Assembly: GCF_007859815.1 (NCBI RefSeq)
Contig: NZ_SJPH01000003.1
Span: forward strand, 237,842 to 301,841
DNA length: 64,000 nucleotides
Direction: 5' to 3'
Source: Botrimarina hoheduenensis
GTDB taxonomy: Bacteria > Planctomycetota > Planctomycetia > Pirellulales > Lacipirellulaceae
Shown here: one piece after another, positions 38,844 through 48,382 of the stretch
Numbering within the stretch: position 1 is the stretch's first letter
Layout of the letters: each line of letters starts with the position of its first letter
Made by a program: the position numbers and the translations under genes
The notes under the pieces: generated by a model
Database searches by the model: none
The model's input: the letters and a program-made list of their open reading frames with translations, nothing else
What the model was told of the DNA's origin: nothing

Positions 38844-39152
38844 GTGGCCCTCCACCCGCTCGAATCGCTTTCGGTTGAAGACAAAGAGTTCGTGCTGCGC
38901 TTCGTCCTCGCCTCGGGATCGCTCAAGGACGTGGCTCAGGCTTACGGCGTGAGCTATCCCACGCTGCGGACGCGGCTCGATCAACTTATCGCCCGGCTGA
39001 ACGAAATCGCTGCGGGAAGAACGCCCGACCCCATGGCCGAGCTGATCGCTTCGATGGTGGATCGTGGCCAACTCGGCACAAAAGAGGCCATGCGCCTGCT
39101 AACGACGCATCGCCAAAGTCTTGCCCAAACCAAGGAGGAACAGCGTGGTTGA
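38844..39152 (+). CDS. DUF2089-like small helix-turn-helix regulator
   Basis: A 102-residue protein with LESLSVEDKEFVLRFVLASGSLKDVAQAYGVSYPTLRTRLDQLI, a DUF2089 / sigma-region-4-like HTH. It lacks the zinc ribbon seen on longer members. The start is GTG 38844 with no clear Shine-Dalgarno. The stop at 39152 overlaps the start of the next gene, a membrane protein, which is the usual context of these regulators. It may control its own operon. Confidence 0.75.
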   Translation: MALHPLESLSVEDKEFVLRFVLASGSLKDVAQAYGVSYPTLRTRLDQLIARLNEIAAGRTPDPMAELIASMVDRGQLGTKEAMRLLTTHRQSLAQTKEEQRG

Positions 39153-39504
39153 ACCGTGGATTGAACCGGCGTGGAAGTTCGGTGCCTATTTCGGTGCCGG
39201 CTGGGGTACCTTCGTCGGCCTGATGGGAGGTGCGCTCGGCTGCTGCTCGTTCTTTGTCGCGCGGGGACAAGGCAAGCGCTGGATCCTTGGCGCTATGGCG
39301 CTCATGGCCGCGGCGGGCGGCGTGATGATGCTGGTCGGCACCTACGCCTACTTAGCCGGCCAGCCCTACGCCATCTGGTACCCCTTCCTCTTCGGCGGAT
39401 TCACCCCGGCGGTGGTCTTCGGTTCGCTTTACCCAATGATCGCCGCCAAGTATCGCGAAGCGGAGCATCGCCGGATCGACGCCGAGGCGATCAAGAACAG
39501 CTAG
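39145..39504 (+). CDS. Small membrane protein linked to the DUF2089 regulator
   Basis: A 119-residue protein with three likely membrane segments (AYFGAGWGTFVGLMGGALGCC, WILGAMALMAAAGGVMMLVG, and about 75-100 around IWYPFLFGGFTPAVVFG) and a polar C-terminus (KYREAEHRRIDAEAIKN). GTG 39145 has AAGGAGG seven bases upstream and overlaps the DUF2089 stop by eight bases. No function is known; the pair may be a regulator and its membrane partner. Confidence 0.75.
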   Translation: MVEPWIEPAWKFGAYFGAGWGTFVGLMGGALGCCSFFVARGQGKRWILGAMALMAAAGGVMMLVGTYAYLAGQPYAIWYPFLFGGFTPAVVFGSLYPMIAAKYREAEHRRIDAEAIKNS

Positions 39505-39589
39505 CGCGCTTGCGATTACTGTTGTGCGATTTTGCGTTATCGATCGTGATCGCCGCTGACGCGACGTTGCGACACGCGCTCGAGCAGGC

Positions 39590-41014
39590 TTACCGGCGCA
39601 CTGCCGTACCAACCGCGCCGGTGAGCTTGTCACCCAGCTCCTCCCGCGCCGCCGCTGCGTGCTGTTGCAATCTGGCGACAACCTCCGGGTGATCGCCGGC
39701 CACGTTCTTGGTCTCGCCAATATCGTGCTTAAGATCGTAGAGTTCCAACCCGACGGGAACGTTATCGGTCTGGCCCGGCCGGCCGCCTCGGCCCAGCTTA
39801 CCGCCGGCAATCGAATCGTAACGATGCCGCAGAACCAGCTTCCAGCGGCGATCACGCACCACCTTTAACGCCCCCTGATGGTAGCCGTAGAGCACCTCGT
39901 GGGGTGATTCGTTTGTCCCGCCGGTAAGCAGGCCGTTGATATCTTTGCCATCGATCTGGTGCTCGGGAAGGGGCGTGCCGATCAGCGAAGCGATCGTGGG
40001 CAACAAGTCGAGCGCCGACGCCAACTCATCACACGCCGTGCCGGCGGGGATGCGAGCGGGCCAGCGCATAAGGCACGGCACACGATACCCCCCTTCCCAC
40101 ATGGTGTTCTTTCCCTCGCGCAGTGGTTGGGCTTGCCCGCCATGATCGCCAAAGACGAGCCACGGTCCATTGTCGGAGGTGAAAACCACCAGGGTATTGT
40201 CCGCCACACCGCCACGCTCGAGGGCGGCGAAGATCTGGCCCACCGACCAATCGATCTCCATCACCACATCGCCGTACAGGCCGGCACCGCTCTGGCCAGC
40301 GAATCGTTCCGAAACATACAGCGGCACGTGCACCATGGTATGGGGCATGTACAGAAAAAACGGCTGACGACCGGCGTGGCGATCGATGAAGTCGACCGCC
40401 CGCTCGGTGTACCGAGTGGTGAGCGACTGCTGATCCTCGGGCGTCACGTTGTCGTCGACTACCTCTTCCCCATCGTAGAGCGGCAGGGGAGGCATCGGCT
40501 TGCCGTTGTGATGTCGGACTCCCGCATCCAGCGTCTGCTCGCCCCGCAGATAGGGCCACATGTCGTTTGAGTACGGCAAGCCGAGGTACTCGTCAAAACC
40601 TTGCCGTGTCGGTAAGAACTGCGGCAAGTCGCCCAGGTGCCATTTCCCGATGCACGCGGTGGCGTAGCCCTTCGCTCGACAAACTTCCGCCAGTGTTGTT
40701 TCGTCGGGCGATAGGCCGTTCTGGGCGTCGGGAAACAGAGCGCCTTGGATGTTCACACGCGGAGGATAGCAACCCGTCAGCAGCGCGGCGCGCGACTCGC
40801 TGCAGACGGCGCTGCCGGAATGAAAATCGGTGAAGCAGCGGCCCTCGGCCGCCATGCGATCGAGATGCGGCGTCGGATACCTCGTGCAGCCAAAGGGACC
40901 GATATCGGCGTAGCCCATGTCATCGATAAAAACGATGACCACGTTGGGCGGCGTGGCGTGGGCGATCGCCAAGCTTAGAGCTTGGAGCAGCAGTAAAGCG
41001 AGAAGGCGGCTCAT
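39590..41014 (-). CDS. Secreted sulfatase
   Basis: A 474-residue exported arylsulfatase-type hydrolase that cleaves sulfate esters, probably of algal polysaccharide. It has a signal peptide (LLALLLLQALSLAIAHA), DDMGYADIGPFG with the metal Asp pair, the formylglycine site at Cys71 (VCSESRAALLTG), GKWHLGD, and SDNGPW. The formylglycine motif is CSESR rather than CxPSR or CxASR; Glu at the third position is atypical. It is not next to other sulfatases here. Confidence 0.92.
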   Translation of the reverse strand: MSRLLALLLLQALSLAIAHATPPNVVIVFIDDMGYADIGPFGCTRYPTPHLDRMAAEGRCFTDFHSGSAVCSESRAALLTGCYPPRVNIQGALFPDAQNGLSPDETTLAEVCRAKGYATACIGKWHLGDLPQFLPTRQGFDEYLGLPYSNDMWPYLRGEQTLDAGVRHHNGKPMPPLPLYDGEEVVDDNVTPEDQQSLTTRYTERAVDFIDRHAGRQPFFLYMPHTMVHVPLYVSERFAGQSGAGLYGDVVMEIDWSVGQIFAALERGGVADNTLVVFTSDNGPWLVFGDHGGQAQPLREGKNTMWEGGYRVPCLMRWPARIPAGTACDELASALDLLPTIASLIGTPLPEHQIDGKDINGLLTGGTNESPHEVLYGYHQGALKVVRDRRWKLVLRHRYDSIAGGKLGRGGRPGQTDNVPVGLELYDLKHDIGETKNVAGDHPEVVARLQQHAAAAREELGDKLTGAVGTAVRR

Positions 41015-41127
41015 GGCGGCGCAGGACGAAACAAGAACTAAAGAGGACAGAGCCTATTCGACTTGAACGCCGACTTGGCAAGTGCTGGGCGTTCCCTTAC
41101 GGTCGCGGTCCGGATAGGTACTCCCCC

Positions 41128-43887
41128 CTACTCCGTTGCTTCTTCTTCCGCTTCTTCCGCCTCTTCGCGCGGCACGCGCACGATCGCCATCAGCGCGTCG
41201 TCGCCGTCGAGGCCCATGATCTTCACGCCCTGCGTGTTGCGGCCGATGGTGCTCACCTCTGCCGCCCGAATCCGCTGGATCTTGCCCCGGGCGGTCATCA
41301 ACAACAGCTCGTCTTCGTCCGTCACGCTCACCACGCCCACAACCCGGCCGTTGCGATCGGTCGTTTTGATATCGCGCAATCCCTTTCCGCCGCGGTTCTG
41401 CGTGCGGTAACGGGCCGATGAGCTGCTGTCGTCCTCGGCGGCGGTGTCGGCATCGTCATCTCCTACCGCGTTCGGTCCGAACGAGGTTCGCTTGCCGTAG
41501 CCCTTCTCGGTGGCGGTTAAGAGCGTGGCATCGGGGTCGGCAACGACCATCCCCACCAGTGAGTCTCCCTTGCCCAGCGAGACCCCCTTCACGCCGCTGG
41601 AGTTGCGACCCATCGACCGAGCGTCGGCCTCGCTGAAGCGGATCGCCATGCCGGTGGCGGTCGCCAAGAGAAGTTCGTCTCCCTTCTGGATGATCGAGAC
41701 GCTGACCAACTCGTCCCCTTCGCGGAGCTTGATGGCGATGATGCCCGTCTTCATCGGCCGGCTGTAAGCGGTCAGGTCGGTCTTCTTCACGAGGCCCTGT
41801 CGGGTGGCCATGATCAGATAGTGATCCGGTGCCGAAAAGTCGCGCACCGCGCGGCAGTCGGCAATCTTCTCGCCTTCGGCCAGGTTGAGCAGGTTCACTA
41901 CGGCGCGCCCCTTGGCGTCGCGCGCCAGCTCGGGCAGGTTGTAGACCTTCTCCCAATAGACCTTGCCGAAGTTCGTAAAGAACATCAGGTAGTTGTGGGT
42001 GCTGGTGACAAAGAGGTGCTCGATCGGGTCGTCGTCGTCAGACTTGGCACCCTTGACCCCCTTGCCGCCGCGCCGCTGCGCCTGATAGACGCTTGCCGCG
42101 GTGCGCTTGATGTAGCCCTGATGGCTGATCGAGACGACCATGGTCTCTTCTTCGATCAGGTCCTCAAGGTCGACGTCGCCGACCTCCTCGTTCGAGATCA
42201 CCGTGCGCCGCGCGTCGGCGTGCTTCGAGGCGAGCAGCTGCTCCATGTCCTCACGGATGATGCCGTAGATGCGGCGCTCGTCGGCGAGGATCTCAAGATA
42301 CCCGTTGATTTCAAGGATTAGCTCGGCGTGCTCCTCGACGAGCTTTTCTTGCTCGAGGTTCACGAGCTGGCCGAGCGTCATCTTGAGGATCGCGTCGGCC
42401 TGGACCGGCGTGAGTGAGTAATCCTCGGCGACACCCCGCTCTTGCTGGAACTGCTCGAAACCGCTGTCACCCAGTGCCCGCTGCAAGAGCGAACTGGGCG
42501 TCTTGATCTGCATCAAGGCCTGCTTGGCCTCGGGCTGCGTCTTGCTGGCCCGGATGACACGGATCACCTCGTCAATGTTGGCGTGCGCGAGCAGCAAACC
42601 CTGGACGGTGTGCTTCCGCTTGCGCGCACGGCTAAGCAAGAACTGTGTCCGGCGGCGGATGACGATCACCCGGTGACGCACGAACTCTTCGAGCATCTCC
42701 TTGAGCGTCAGCACGCGCGGCTTGCCGTCCACCAGCGCCAAGAAGATGACGCTCTGCGACTCTTGCAGCGGTGAGAACTTGTAGAGCTGATTGAGCACCA
42801 CGTCCGGATCGGCGTCGCGTTTCAGCTCGATAACGATCCGCACCGGCTCGTTCAGGTCCGATTCGTCGCGCACGGCGCTGATGCCGGCGATCTTCCCCTC
42901 GTTCACCAGCGACGCGATCTTCTTGATCACGGGGTCGCGTGACTGCTGGTAAGGGATCTCGTGAACGAGGATCCGCTTCTTCTTTTGGTCCTCTTCGATC
43001 GTGGTGCGGGCGCGGAGCACGACCGTGCTGCGGCCGGTCTGATAACCCTTGATGATGCCGCTGCGGCCACAGATGGTGCCGCCGGTGGGGAAGTCCGGGC
43101 CGGGGATGTGCTCCATCAACTCGGCGATGGAGATCTCGGGGTCGTCCAGCAGCGCAATCACGCCCCGGCAAACCTCTGCCAGGTTGTGCGGCGGGATGCT
43201 CGTGGCCATGCCCACCGCGATTCCGCCCGAACCGTTCACCATCAGGTTGGGAAACTTCGAGGGCAGAACGCTGGGCTCGACAAGCTTCTCGTCGTAGGTG
43301 GGCGTGAAGTCGACCGTGTCGAGCTTGATGTCATCGAGCATCAGCGCGGCAACGGGCGATAAACGCGCCTCGGTGTACCGCATGGCCGCCGGCGGCAACC
43401 CGGCGATGCTGCCGAAGTTCCCCTGCGGCGAGATCAGCAGATTGCGCGTGGCCCACTCCTGGGCCATGCGCACGAGTGTGGGGTAAATGGCCCCGTCGCC
43501 GTGGGGGTGATAACGCTTCATCGTCTCGCCGACGATACCGGCGCACTTGCTGGTGCTGCCGCCAGGGGTGAGCCCCAGGTCGTTCATCGCCACCAAGATA
43601 CGCCGTTGCGAGGGCTTCAGCCCGTCGCGCACGTCGGGCAGCGCGCGGCTGACGATGACGCTCATGGCGTACGTCAGATAGCTTTCTTTGAGCTCATCCT
43701 CGATCGGCAGATCGATCAGCCGCAGGGCGATCGCATCGTTTACCGGGTCGAAGCCGGGACGGCGCACCGCGGGGGGGGTAAGCTCGCCATCGGCGCCATT
43801 TTCGGGTTCGTCTGCCACGCGCTTCGCATCCTCGGGGTGACGGCGTCCGCTGTTCAAATCACCGGCCAAACCGGCTGGGAACGGCAA
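41128..43887 (-). CDS. gyrA: DNA gyrase subunit A
   Basis: The 919-residue DNA-cutting subunit of gyrase. It has an N-terminal extension of about 55 residues, [28 protein letters not shown], active-site Tyr171 in AAMRYTEAR, and the GyrA box [10 protein letters not shown] that marks gyrase rather than topoisomerase IV. In the quinolone region ([13 protein letters not shown]) the Ser83 and Asp87 equivalents are Gly132 and Pro136. The C-terminal beta-pinwheel has an insert with many Asp residues ([15 protein letters not shown]). Confidence 0.95.
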   Translation of the reverse strand: MPFPAGLAGDLNSGRRHPEDAKRVADEPENGADGELTPPAVRRPGFDPVNDAIALRLIDLPIEDELKESYLTYAMSVIVSRALPDVRDGLKPSQRRILVAMNDLGLTPGGSTSKCAGIVGETMKRYHPHGDGAIYPTLVRMAQEWATRNLLISPQGNFGSIAGLPPAAMRYTEARLSPVAALMLDDIKLDTVDFTPTYDEKLVEPSVLPSKFPNLMVNGSGGIAVGMATSIPPHNLAEVCRGVIALLDDPEISIAELMEHIPGPDFPTGGTICGRSGIIKGYQTGRSTVVLRARTTIEEDQKKKRILVHEIPYQQSRDPVIKKIASLVNEGKIAGISAVRDESDLNEPVRIVIELKRDADPDVVLNQLYKFSPLQESQSVIFLALVDGKPRVLTLKEMLEEFVRHRVIVIRRRTQFLLSRARKRKHTVQGLLLAHANIDEVIRVIRASKTQPEAKQALMQIKTPSSLLQRALGDSGFEQFQQERGVAEDYSLTPVQADAILKMTLGQLVNLEQEKLVEEHAELILEINGYLEILADERRIYGIIREDMEQLLASKHADARRTVISNEEVGDVDLEDLIEEETMVVSISHQGYIKRTAASVYQAQRRGGKGVKGAKSDDDDPIEHLFVTSTHNYLMFFTNFGKVYWEKVYNLPELARDAKGRAVVNLLNLAEGEKIADCRAVRDFSAPDHYLIMATRQGLVKKTDLTAYSRPMKTGIIAIKLREGDELVSVSIIQKGDELLLATATGMAIRFSEADARSMGRNSSGVKGVSLGKGDSLVGMVVADPDATLLTATEKGYGKRTSFGPNAVGDDDADTAAEDDSSSSARYRTQNRGGKGLRDIKTTDRNGRVVGVVSVTDEDELLLMTARGKIQRIRAAEVSTIGRNTQGVKIMGLDGDDALMAIVRVPREEAEEAEEEATE

Positions 43888-44013
43888 GAGCGGACGGGCT
43901 CTTAGTAGCTCCGGATTCTACCGTTTTTTCGCCGCCTGTCCCAGCTAGCGCAGACCCTTAAGAAGTGCGTCTCACGGCCCCAAGACCGGTGTTTGAGCGC
44001 CGGGCAGCGGCTT

Positions 44014-45084
44014 TTAGAACGCCTTGGCCAGACGGTCTGCCAGCCGAGCAGCGTACGTCGGTGCCAGGAGCGACCCCTTGGCCCCCAGACCGTTTAGCCA
44101 CGCAATCCGGGGCTGGTCGGGGGCGATCCCCCACAGGGGCTGCCGATCGGGGGTGGCCGGTCGTACGGCGGCTTGCTGATCAATTACCCGCCCCTCCGCC
44201 AAGCCGGCCTCAGCCAGGCGAGCCAACAACTCCGCGCGTGCCGCCGCCGAGGGAGGCGCATCTAAGTCGTGCCAGTCGTAGGTGGACCCCACCCGATAAC
44301 GCCCCGCAACGCCCGACTCGCATGGAGCGACCCAGATCCCTCGATGCAGCACCGCGGCCGATCGGTAGGCGTTGCACGCCACGGTAAGCACCTCGCCCCT
44401 GGCCGGCGCGAAACGCGCAGCGCCCGGCCAAGCGGCCAGCGGGGCGCAATACCCCTGACAGAGCACAAGCTGCCGCGCGCGAAGGCCGATCTTTGGCAAG
44501 TAGACCGCGTCGGTCTCCCAGCTTAGATCCTGTGCCAGATCGAGCGACTCGCTAAAGAAGCGACTGTCGCGCTCCAATTGCCGGCGTGTTGCGTCCAGGT
44601 AGGCCGTTGTGTCGAGCCGGGCAGCCCCCCTCATCCAAAAAGCGCCGTGGGGCGCTACCAGCGGCGCGGGCAACTCTGCGGGCAAAGCCAACCGCACATG
44701 GCGTGCAAACGCGGGGTCATGGTGCCGGTGTTCGAAGCAGCGACGCTCGGCGGCATCAACAAAGACGCGGAGCGCGGCCTGCTCGGTAAAAAAATCTTGC
44801 CCGGTTCGGGCCTCGACCCCGCGATAGAACCCGCGCGCGGCGGCAAACAGGTCATCAAACTCCGGCGACAACGTGAGTCGTTTGCCGGTAAGGGGCGTCA
44901 ATAAACCGGCCGCGACGCGGGAAGCGCTCGGGCGTCCGTCGCGATCCACGCCGCCCCGATCCACAACAACCGTCTCCAGGCCCCGTTCTTCCAGTCGCCA
45001 ATAGAGCGTCGAGCCGGCAATCCCCTGACCGACGATCAGCACGTCGGCGACAGCGGGGGGGGCGGCGTGATCGGAAGGAGGCAC
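44014..45084 (-). CDS. FAD-dependent oxidoreductase, DadA/ThiO-like
   Basis: A 356-residue protein with an N-terminal dinucleotide-binding motif (VLIVGQGIAGSTLYWRLEERGLETVVVDRG). ASRVAAGLLTPLTGKRL and the C-terminal GAKGSLLAPTYAARLAD fit the D-amino-acid oxidase/ glycine oxidase fold, and LWGIAPDQPRIAWLNGLGAKG is the FAD-contacting region. The substrate is unknown. The start is GTG 45084. It lies divergent from the next gene, with a 128-base gap. Confidence 0.85.
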   Translation of the reverse strand: MPPSDHAAPPAVADVLIVGQGIAGSTLYWRLEERGLETVVVDRGGVDRDGRPSASRVAAGLLTPLTGKRLTLSPEFDDLFAAARGFYRGVEARTGQDFFTEQAALRVFVDAAERRCFEHRHHDPAFARHVRLALPAELPAPLVAPHGAFWMRGAARLDTTAYLDATRRQLERDSRFFSESLDLAQDLSWETDAVYLPKIGLRARQLVLCQGYCAPLAAWPGAARFAPARGEVLTVACNAYRSAAVLHRGIWVAPCESGVAGRYRVGSTYDWHDLDAPPSAAARAELLARLAEAGLAEGRVIDQQAAVRPATPDRQPLWGIAPDQPRIAWLNGLGAKGSLLAPTYAARLADRLAKAF

Positions 45085-45212
45085 AGCAAAAGCCTAGCGA
45101 GACTTTGGCCCGGGTCGTATGGGCCGCGGCGGATGAGTTGCGTAAACTCGGGGGTCCCTAACGAGCCGCGGGCTCGTTTCCGCCCCCTCCCCCCTTTACG
45201 ACACCGCCCGCG

Positions 45213-45692
45213 ATGGACTTCCGCGACCGACTCCGCCAAGCCACCCAGAAGGGTGCCAGCGCCCGCGCAGAAAAAGCGTTCTCTGACGCCGCCGATGCCG
45301 CCAGCGAAGAAGAACAACGGCGGCGACACTCGCAGCACCGCCTGGCGCTGACGGATCACATTGAAGAACGCCTCCAGGAACTCGCTGACGGGCTGCCGGG
45401 CTTTAAGGTTGAAGCCGTGATGAGCGAACGCGGGTGGGGGGCCGCCGCCAGCCGCGACGACGCCGGCCGAAGCGGTCGGCAGCGAGACAACCTGTACAGC
45501 CGATTGGAGCTGTTGGTCTCGTCATTCAACGAATTCCAGGTGGTCGATATCGCCGCAAAAGGGGCGATCCGCAACAAAGAAACGTTCAGCCGAACCCATT
45601 ACCAAGCGATCGCCGAATTCGACGAGCAGGAGTTCAAGAGCCTCATCGATCGGTGGGTGCTCGACTACGCCGGACAGTACGCGGGGGTGTGA
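45213..45692 (+). CDS. Protein of unknown function, coiled-coil N-terminus
   Basis: A 159-residue soluble protein that I do not recognise. The first 60 residues are helical and charged (EKAFSDAADAASEEEQRRRHSQHRL). The rest is an alpha/beta part (YSRLELLVSSFNEFQVVDIAAKGAIRNKETFSRTHYQAIAEFDEQEFKSLIDRW) that looks conserved and folded. It has no signal peptide or metal-binding motif. The likely start is ATG 45213. Confidence 0.65.
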   Translation: MDFRDRLRQATQKGASARAEKAFSDAADAASEEEQRRRHSQHRLALTDHIEERLQELADGLPGFKVEAVMSERGWGAAASRDDAGRSGRQRDNLYSRLELLVSSFNEFQVVDIAAKGAIRNKETFSRTHYQAIAEFDEQEFKSLIDRWVLDYAGQYAGV

Positions 45693-45741
45693 TCGCGCAG
45701 CGCGCTGAGCGAAAACCGCGGGGCCGCGTCGCGCAGACGCC

Positions 45742-46323
45742 TCAGGCCACGCCGGCGATCATCTCGTCGGGCACCTCGATCATTTCCCAGGCACCGCAGT
45801 TGTCGGGGCTCTTCCAGAGGTGTGAGAGCTCGTCGTGCTGAATGACATGTCGTAACAGACTCCCCATGGGCTCGGGAGCGACAACGACAACGACCCCCTC
45901 TTTGTGTTTTTTGAGGAGCTTCTTGAGCGCTTCCGCGACACGCGCCTTGGCGGCAGGGACCGACTCGCCTTGCGGTGGGCACACCGTCTCGGGCTGCTCC
46001 TGCCACTGGCGATACACGCGGGGCTGCTTGGTCCGCACCTCATCGACCAGCATCCCCTGCCACAGCCCGTGATCAAGATTACGGAGCTTATCGAGCTTTT
46101 TGACCTTCAGGCCCAGCTTCTTGCCGATGAGCGCGGCGGTCTGCTCGGCGGCCTCACAGGGGCCCGCATACACCGCCACGGCGTTCAGATCGGCCATCTG
46201 TGCGACCGCGGCCTCCACCTGCTTCCTGCCGTCTTCGCACAGGGGCATATCGAGCGTCCCCTGGATACGACCCTGCTGGTCGTATTCGGTGGCACCCGGA
46301 CGGACGAGAACAATCTGCAACAT
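45742..46323 (-). CDS. Degenerate histidine-phosphatase-like protein
   Basis: A 193-residue protein with the histidine phosphatase/phosphoglycerate-mutase fold: LVRPGATEYDQQGRIQG, NLDHGLWQGM, PPQGESVPAAKARV and a final VVVVAPEPMGSLLRHV. The catalytic His of the LVRHG motif is Pro9. The conserved SPxxRAxxTA arginine segment is AGPCEAAEQTA, and the second catalytic His region is APEPMG. All three key residues are lost, so a pseudo-enzyme role such as binding is inferred. The start is ATG 46323; the frame extends to 46494 without a protein-like sequence. It lies 40 bases after rpe and may be in its operon. Confidence 0.75.
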   Translation of the reverse strand: MLQIVLVRPGATEYDQQGRIQGTLDMPLCEDGRKQVEAAVAQMADLNAVAVYAGPCEAAEQTAALIGKKLGLKVKKLDKLRNLDHGLWQGMLVDEVRTKQPRVYRQWQEQPETVCPPQGESVPAAKARVAEALKKLLKKHKEGVVVVVAPEPMGSLLRHVIQHDELSHLWKSPDNCGAWEMIEVPDEMIAGVA

Positions 46324-46363
46324 GGAACCGTGCTCACGCGGGCCTCGCGGCCCGAGGTAGGAG

Positions 46364-47098
46364 TTAGCCGGAGGCTTGCGCCCCGGCGACAGAAGCTTGT
46401 GCCGATTGACTGAGGTCGGCGAGTCGCGGGCCATAGTCGTCGGCACCAAACACCGCGGTACCGGCGACCAACCACTCGGCACCCGCCGCCGCACACGGCC
46501 CGATCGTCTGTGCGTTCACACCACCATCCACTTCCAACACCGCGTGGCAATCTGAATGGTCGCGCAGCCACGCCAGTTTCTCGAGCGCCACCGGCTGAAA
46601 CGACTGCCCGCCAAAGCCCGGCATGACGCTCATCACCAAGATCAAATCGCACGCCTCGAGGAACGGTTCGATCCGCTCAACCGCCAGCGGCGGGTTCAGC
46701 GACAGCCCTGCCGCGGCACCGAGCGCGCGGATCTGGTCCAACACGGGGCGCGGATCGTCCAGCACCTCAGCGTGCACCGTCAGCACATCGGCCCCCGCCT
46801 TGCGGAACGGCTCAACATAGTTGGCCGGGTTGTCCAGCATCAGATGAACGTCCAGCAGCAGATCGGTCGTGCGGCGGATGGCTTCCACCACGGGCACGCC
46901 AAACGACAGGTTCGGCACAAAGTGACCGTCCATAATGTCCAGGTGCAATAGCGTTGCGCCGGCCTTCTCAATTGCGCGGATCTCTTGCTCAAGCCGTGCG
47001 AAGTCCGCCGCCAACAGCGACGGCGCGATCGCAACCCCGCCACGGCTGCACCGGGCCCGGAGTTCAGCGGCGGTCGGTGGCTTAGGATTCGGCGACAT
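46364..47098 (-). CDS. rpe: Ribulose-phosphate 3-epimerase
   Basis: This pentose-phosphate pathway enzyme interconverts ribulose-5-phosphate and xylulose-5-phosphate. The 244-residue TIM barrel shows APSLLAADFARLEQEIR, LHLDIMDGHFVPNLSFG (with the metal-binding His and Asp), LILVMSVMPGFGGQSF and LEVDGGVNAQT. It lies upstream of the degenerate phosphatase, on the same strand. Confidence 0.95.
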   Translation of the reverse strand: MSPNPKPPTAAELRARCSRGGVAIAPSLLAADFARLEQEIRAIEKAGATLLHLDIMDGHFVPNLSFGVPVVEAIRRTTDLLLDVHLMLDNPANYVEPFRKAGADVLTVHAEVLDDPRPVLDQIRALGAAAGLSLNPPLAVERIEPFLEACDLILVMSVMPGFGGQSFQPVALEKLAWLRDHSDCHAVLEVDGGVNAQTIGPCAAAGAEWLVAGTAVFGADDYGPRLADLSQSAQASVAGAQASG

Positions 47099-47493
47099 GG
47101 TCCTGCGAGCGAAAGTTTCAGCGTTGTGAGCCGCTGAGCCGGCGCGGAAGGGAAACAGGCAACAAGGAGCCCCCGTGACCCCGCCCCCTCCGAGGGCACC
47201 GCTGGGTTGGAGTCGAAGAAGCTTTCGCTACGAGAGGGGGGGGAGGCTTCGCCCGCCAGCTAGCGGGGTGACCGATCGCACTAAGGATCTATCGAAGGAA
47301 TCGCCTTGCGGGACTTACGTTTGACACTAATTAAGCACGTGTGCCGGCCCGGGATTACGCCCGGCGCAGGGGCAAGGGGAAATCGTTTTGTCACGCCCGC
47401 GCGGCCAAAGCAAGAGCCGCACCCCGTCGATTTGCCGCACCGCGCGATAAAACGACCGCAAACCCCGTTGTAACAACAGCTTGCGGAAAACGT
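47099..47493. other. Gene-free region upstream of rpe
   Basis: A 395-base gap between rpe and scpB with no supported gene. A TTGACA hexamer at 47321-47326 is the best promoter-like element on the + strand, but no -10 follows at 16-18 bases. The rpe promoter should lie at 47105-47200 on the minus strand. Confidence 0.5.
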
Positions 47494-48237
47494 TCAATCG
47501 TCGAATTCGGCGGCACGGGGCAGTTGCTGCAGCGAAGCCACCCCCGCCAAGCGTAAAAAACGGGGGGTGGTCACGAGTCGCACCTCGCCCTCTTGGTCCG
47601 GGGACTGGCGTGCGACCAGATCGTAGCGGATCAGCTGCGCAACGGTCGCCGCGCTCCGTCGCTGGCGTAGCTCATCGATCGCGGCGGAGTCGATCGGCTG
47701 GCGATAAGCAATGACCGCGAGCGTCTCGAGCGCCGCCGACGACAGCCGCGCAGGCCGCACCCGGCGGCCCAACCGATCGGCGAGTCGCTCCATGCTGGCA
47801 TCGACACGCAGCGTCAATCCGCCCGCCGAGCGCTGGATCGAAAGGGGCGAGCCATCGCGCTGGTAGGCGGCGTTCAGCTCATCAACAATCGCCTCGACCT
47901 CCGCTGCCGACACGCCACGCAGGGCACCGGCGAGGGTCTCGACAGAGATCGGCCCCCCCTGCTCACCGCCAACGAACAGCGTCGCCTCGACCACGCCACG
48001 TAGCGTGACCGGACCCGCTGCGGCGTCTTCCAGCAGGCGCCCTGCGGCTGCCGGGTCGGCCGCGGGGTCGGCAGGGTTCTCGGTCGCGGGGTCGTCGGGG
48101 GACGTGGGGGCGACAGGCTTTGCGGGGGCACCCAGCATTGCGGCCATGGCCGACCGCAACCGCTCGAGCGACAACGTCGCCGGCTTATCAGCGGACTTTT
48201 CGGGGGGATCGTTCGGGTGATCGTTCGGCCGAGACAT
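47494..48237 (-). CDS. scpB: Segregation and condensation protein B
   Basis: A 247-residue SMC-ScpAB kleisin partner needed for chromosome compaction. A disordered Pro/Ala/Asp-rich N-terminus of about 75 residues comes first, then VEATLFVGGEQGGPISVETLA, a winged-helix pair with SAALETLAVIAYRQPIDSAAIDELRQ, and LVTTPRFLRLAGVASLQQLP. The N-terminal extension is longer than usual. No scpA is visible here. Confidence 0.9.
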   Translation of the reverse strand: MSRPNDHPNDPPEKSADKPATLSLERLRSAMAAMLGAPAKPVAPTSPDDPATENPADPAADPAAAGRLLEDAAAGPVTLRGVVEATLFVGGEQGGPISVETLAGALRGVSAAEVEAIVDELNAAYQRDGSPLSIQRSAGGLTLRVDASMERLADRLGRRVRPARLSSAALETLAVIAYRQPIDSAAIDELRQRRSAATVAQLIRYDLVARQSPDQEGEVRLVTTPRFLRLAGVASLQQLPRAAEFDD

Positions 48238-48382
48238 GGTCGGTCGATCGTACGTGCTGCGACGCTTCCCACCAACACCAACAGCGACGCCGCCGGTGCC
48301 GGCACCGGCAGCGCAGCCGCAAAAAGGAGCCGCAGCCGTAACGAAGCTCCGGCACCTAATCCAAGCACCCAGCCCGGGCGCA

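Noticed and set aside
47130..47180. Sequence CGGAAGGGAAACAGGC resembling the SRP RNA loop (GGAAG...GCAGC)
   Set aside because: Only the short GGAAG part matches; no supporting symmetrical hairpin was found, so the small SRP RNA is not called.
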